The translations under genes were made by a program, and so were the position numbers. A model generated the notes under the pieces. The model made no database searches. It was not told where the DNA came from and saw nothing but the letters and a program-made list of their open reading frames with translations. Below, piece after piece: positions 6,753 to 7,797 of a DNA stretch of 7,797 bases; positions within the stretch are counted from its first letter, which is position 1; every line of letters begins with the position of its first letter. The DNA is from UBA7803 sp041608775. Lineage in GTDB: Bacteria > Pseudomonadota > Gammaproteobacteria > Pseudomonadales > Azotimanducaceae. Where the stretch lies: the NCBI GenBank assembly GCA_041608775.1, contig JBFISC010000173.1:1-7797 (forward strand). The letters are read 5' to 3'.

Positions 6753-7634
6753 ATGCACACAGTGCGCGCAGTCACCGTTCTGCTGTTGATCAGCGCGAGC
6801 ACCATCGTGCTGTGCGTGCCGCTGTATCTGATCGGGCTGGTGCGCTTCTTGTGCCCGTCGCCGCTGCGGCCGCGCCTCAATCGCAGCATGGACGCCATCG
6901 TGCAGATCTGGGTAGGCGGAAATCGCGGAGTCTTCAGGCTGCTCGACGTGGTTCAGGTGAACGAGCACTGGCAGGGCGAAGAAAGCCTGTCGGAGGAGAA
7001 CTGGTACCTGGTCGTCAGCAATCACCAGAGCTGGGCCGATATCCTGATCCTCCAGAACCTGTTCCAGGGCCACATTCCCACGCTCAAGTTCTTCACCAAA
7101 CGGGAGCTCATCTGGGTACCGTTGATTGGCGTGGCGATGTGGTTTCTCGGCTTTCCCTACGTGCGGCGCCTGAGGCGCGAGCAGATCGAGGCCGACCCGA
7201 GCCTCGTGCGCCTCGACCGGGAGGCCGCCCTCGACGCCTGCCGCGGATTCCGCGATCATCCCAGCAGCGTGCTCGCATTTCTCGAAGGCACCCGCTTCAC
7301 TGCGGCCAAGCACGCGGCTCAGGTACCCCGCTTCGAGCACCTGCTGAACCCGAAGCTGGGTGGCGTCTCGTACGTGGTAACGGCATTGAACGATCGGCTT
7401 CACAAGGTGTTGGACGTGACCCTCTTCTATCCGGACGGGGTCCCCACGTTCTGGGAGCTGCTGCAGGGTCGCTGCTCCAGGGTGGACGTCAGCGTGCACA
7501 TCTGTGACCTGCCGGCGGCGGCGCTCGGCAGCGATGACCCCGACCTGGTCCGGGAGCAGCTGAAGCCCTGGGTGGAGTCCCTCTGGAAGGACAAGGACCG
7601 GCACCTCGAGCGTGCTCGCGGGCTGGCCAACTGA
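6753..7634 (+). CDS. yihG: YihG-like membrane acyltransferase (PlsC/LPLAT family)
   Basis: A 293-residue protein closely resembling E. coli YihG in length and motif order. It belongs to the PlsC acyltransferase family, which transfers an acyl chain from acyl-CoA or acyl-ACP to a lysophospholipid (typically 1-acylglycerol-3-phosphate) at the inner membrane. Residues 5 to about 30 form a membrane segment. The catalytic motif NHQSWAD gives His91 and Asp96 (HX4D), and FLEGTRFT gives the EGT substrate-binding block at 178-180. LIWVPLIGVAMWFL (residues 119-132) with FPYVRR, LNPKLGGV (198-205) and the C-terminal SLWKDKDR also match YihG. ATG 6753 is chosen because GGAG lies 7 nt upstream; the frame extends to a TTG at 6732 and an ATG at 6735 without good binding sites. 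It diverges from the aminopeptidase, and its stop overlaps the next gene's start by one base (TGATG). The preferred acyl donor and lysophospholipid cannot be read from sequence. Confidence 0.88.
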   Translation: MHTVRAVTVLLLISASTIVLCVPLYLIGLVRFLCPSPLRPRLNRSMDAIVQIWVGGNRGVFRLLDVVQVNEHWQGEESLSEENWYLVVSNHQSWADILILQNLFQGHIPTLKFFTKRELIWVPLIGVAMWFLGFPYVRRLRREQIEADPSLVRLDREAALDACRGFRDHPSSVLAFLEGTRFTAAKHAAQVPRFEHLLNPKLGGVSYVVTALNDRLHKVLDVTLFYPDGVPTFWELLQGRCSRVDVSVHICDLPAAALGSDDPDLVREQLKPWVESLWKDKDRHLERARGLAN

Positions 7635-7797
7635 TGTACGAGGACCACTTCCAGCTCGAGCAGACGCCGTTCTCCATCGCGCCGGATCCGGAATTCCTGT
7701 ATCTGAGCGAAGGTCACAGGGAAGCCCTCGCTCACCTCACGTATGGCTTCTCCCACGGTGGTTTCGTGCTGATCACGGGTGAGGTCGGCACCGGCAA
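7634..7797 (+). CDS. ExeA/GspA-like AAA+ ATPase, N-terminal part (3' end outside window)
   Basis: ATG 7634 opens a frame that runs off the right edge, so 54 complete codons are visible. The N-terminus MYEDHFQLEQTPFSIAPDP, then FLYLSEGHREALAHLTYG, then GGFVLITGEVGTG(K) is the recognisable start of the ExeA/GspA/MshM family of AAA+ ATPases; the window ends inside Walker A (GEVGTGK). Aeromonas ExeA works with ExeB to place the type II secretin through peptidoglycan. Related proteins serve MSHA pili, exopolysaccharide loci and transposon Tn7-like systems, so the exact role depends on sequence beyond the window. The PFSI.PDP..LYLS..H.EALAHL signature fits secretion or envelope-associated members better than TnsC. 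The start overlaps the acyltransferase stop (TGATG) and has no clear ribosome binding site of its own, so translation is probably coupled. Confidence 0.85.
   Translation, partial: MYEDHFQLEQTPFSIAPDPEFLYLSEGHREALAHLTYGFSHGGFVLITGEVGTG

Noticed and set aside
6723..7604. A 293-codon minus-strand open frame opposite the acyltransferase
   Set aside because: Antisense to a strong YihG match; no recognisable motifs.
1..7797. Search for CRISPR repeats, tRNAs, rRNAs, insertion sequence ends, phage or defence genes
   Set aside because: No spaced direct repeats, transposase motifs or RNA gene signatures were seen, and coding sequence fills nearly the whole window.

Overview
This is a GC-rich, tightly packed bacterial chromosome segment (by eye about two thirds G+C). 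It most likely comes from a gammaproteobacterium. Exonuclease I (SbcB), a YihG-type acyltransferase and an ExeA/GspA-type ATPase together point there. No rRNA, tRNA, insertion sequence, phage gene or CRISPR array is visible, and base composition looks even throughout, so I see no sign of an acquired island. No gap between genes exceeds about 65 bases.

Layout. (1) Bases 1-470, plus strand: 3' part of a gene resembling the output half of a response regulator. (2) Bases 523-4183, minus strand: an apparent three-gene operon read right to left. It holds sbcB (exonuclease I), a short ABC ATPase of the glycine betaine/choline (osmoprotectant) class, and one protein fusing the transporter's substrate-binding domain to its permease. 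Both junctions are stop/start overlaps (4 nt and 1 nt). (3) Bases 4249-5658, plus strand: an SLC13/DASS sodium-coupled anion (probably dicarboxylate) symporter, divergent from sbcB across 65 bp. (4) Bases 6717 down to 5125, minus strand: a lipoprotein metallo-aminopeptidase whose recognisable domain ends at the symporter's stop codon. Its reading frame has no stop there and continues 176 codons antisense through the symporter gene. (5) Bases 6753-7634, plus strand: a YihG-like membrane acyltransferase, divergent from the aminopeptidase across 35 bp. Its stop overlaps (6) the start of an ExeA/GspA-like AAA+ ATPase, which the window edge cuts inside Walker A.

How the genes work together: the ABC ATPase and the binding-protein/permease fusion supply every part needed for one osmoprotectant importer. 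The reason for coupling sbcB to it is not obvious. The rest looks like housekeeping: carboxylate uptake, periplasmic peptide cleavage, membrane lipid acylation, and the start of a secretion or envelope-associated ATPase gene.

Most of the window is ordinary. The observation most worth checking is the missing aminopeptidase stop codon and the resulting 534-nt antisense overlap. Next come the domain order of the transporter fusion and the sbcB/transporter coupling. I do not see a convincing new defence or mobile system.
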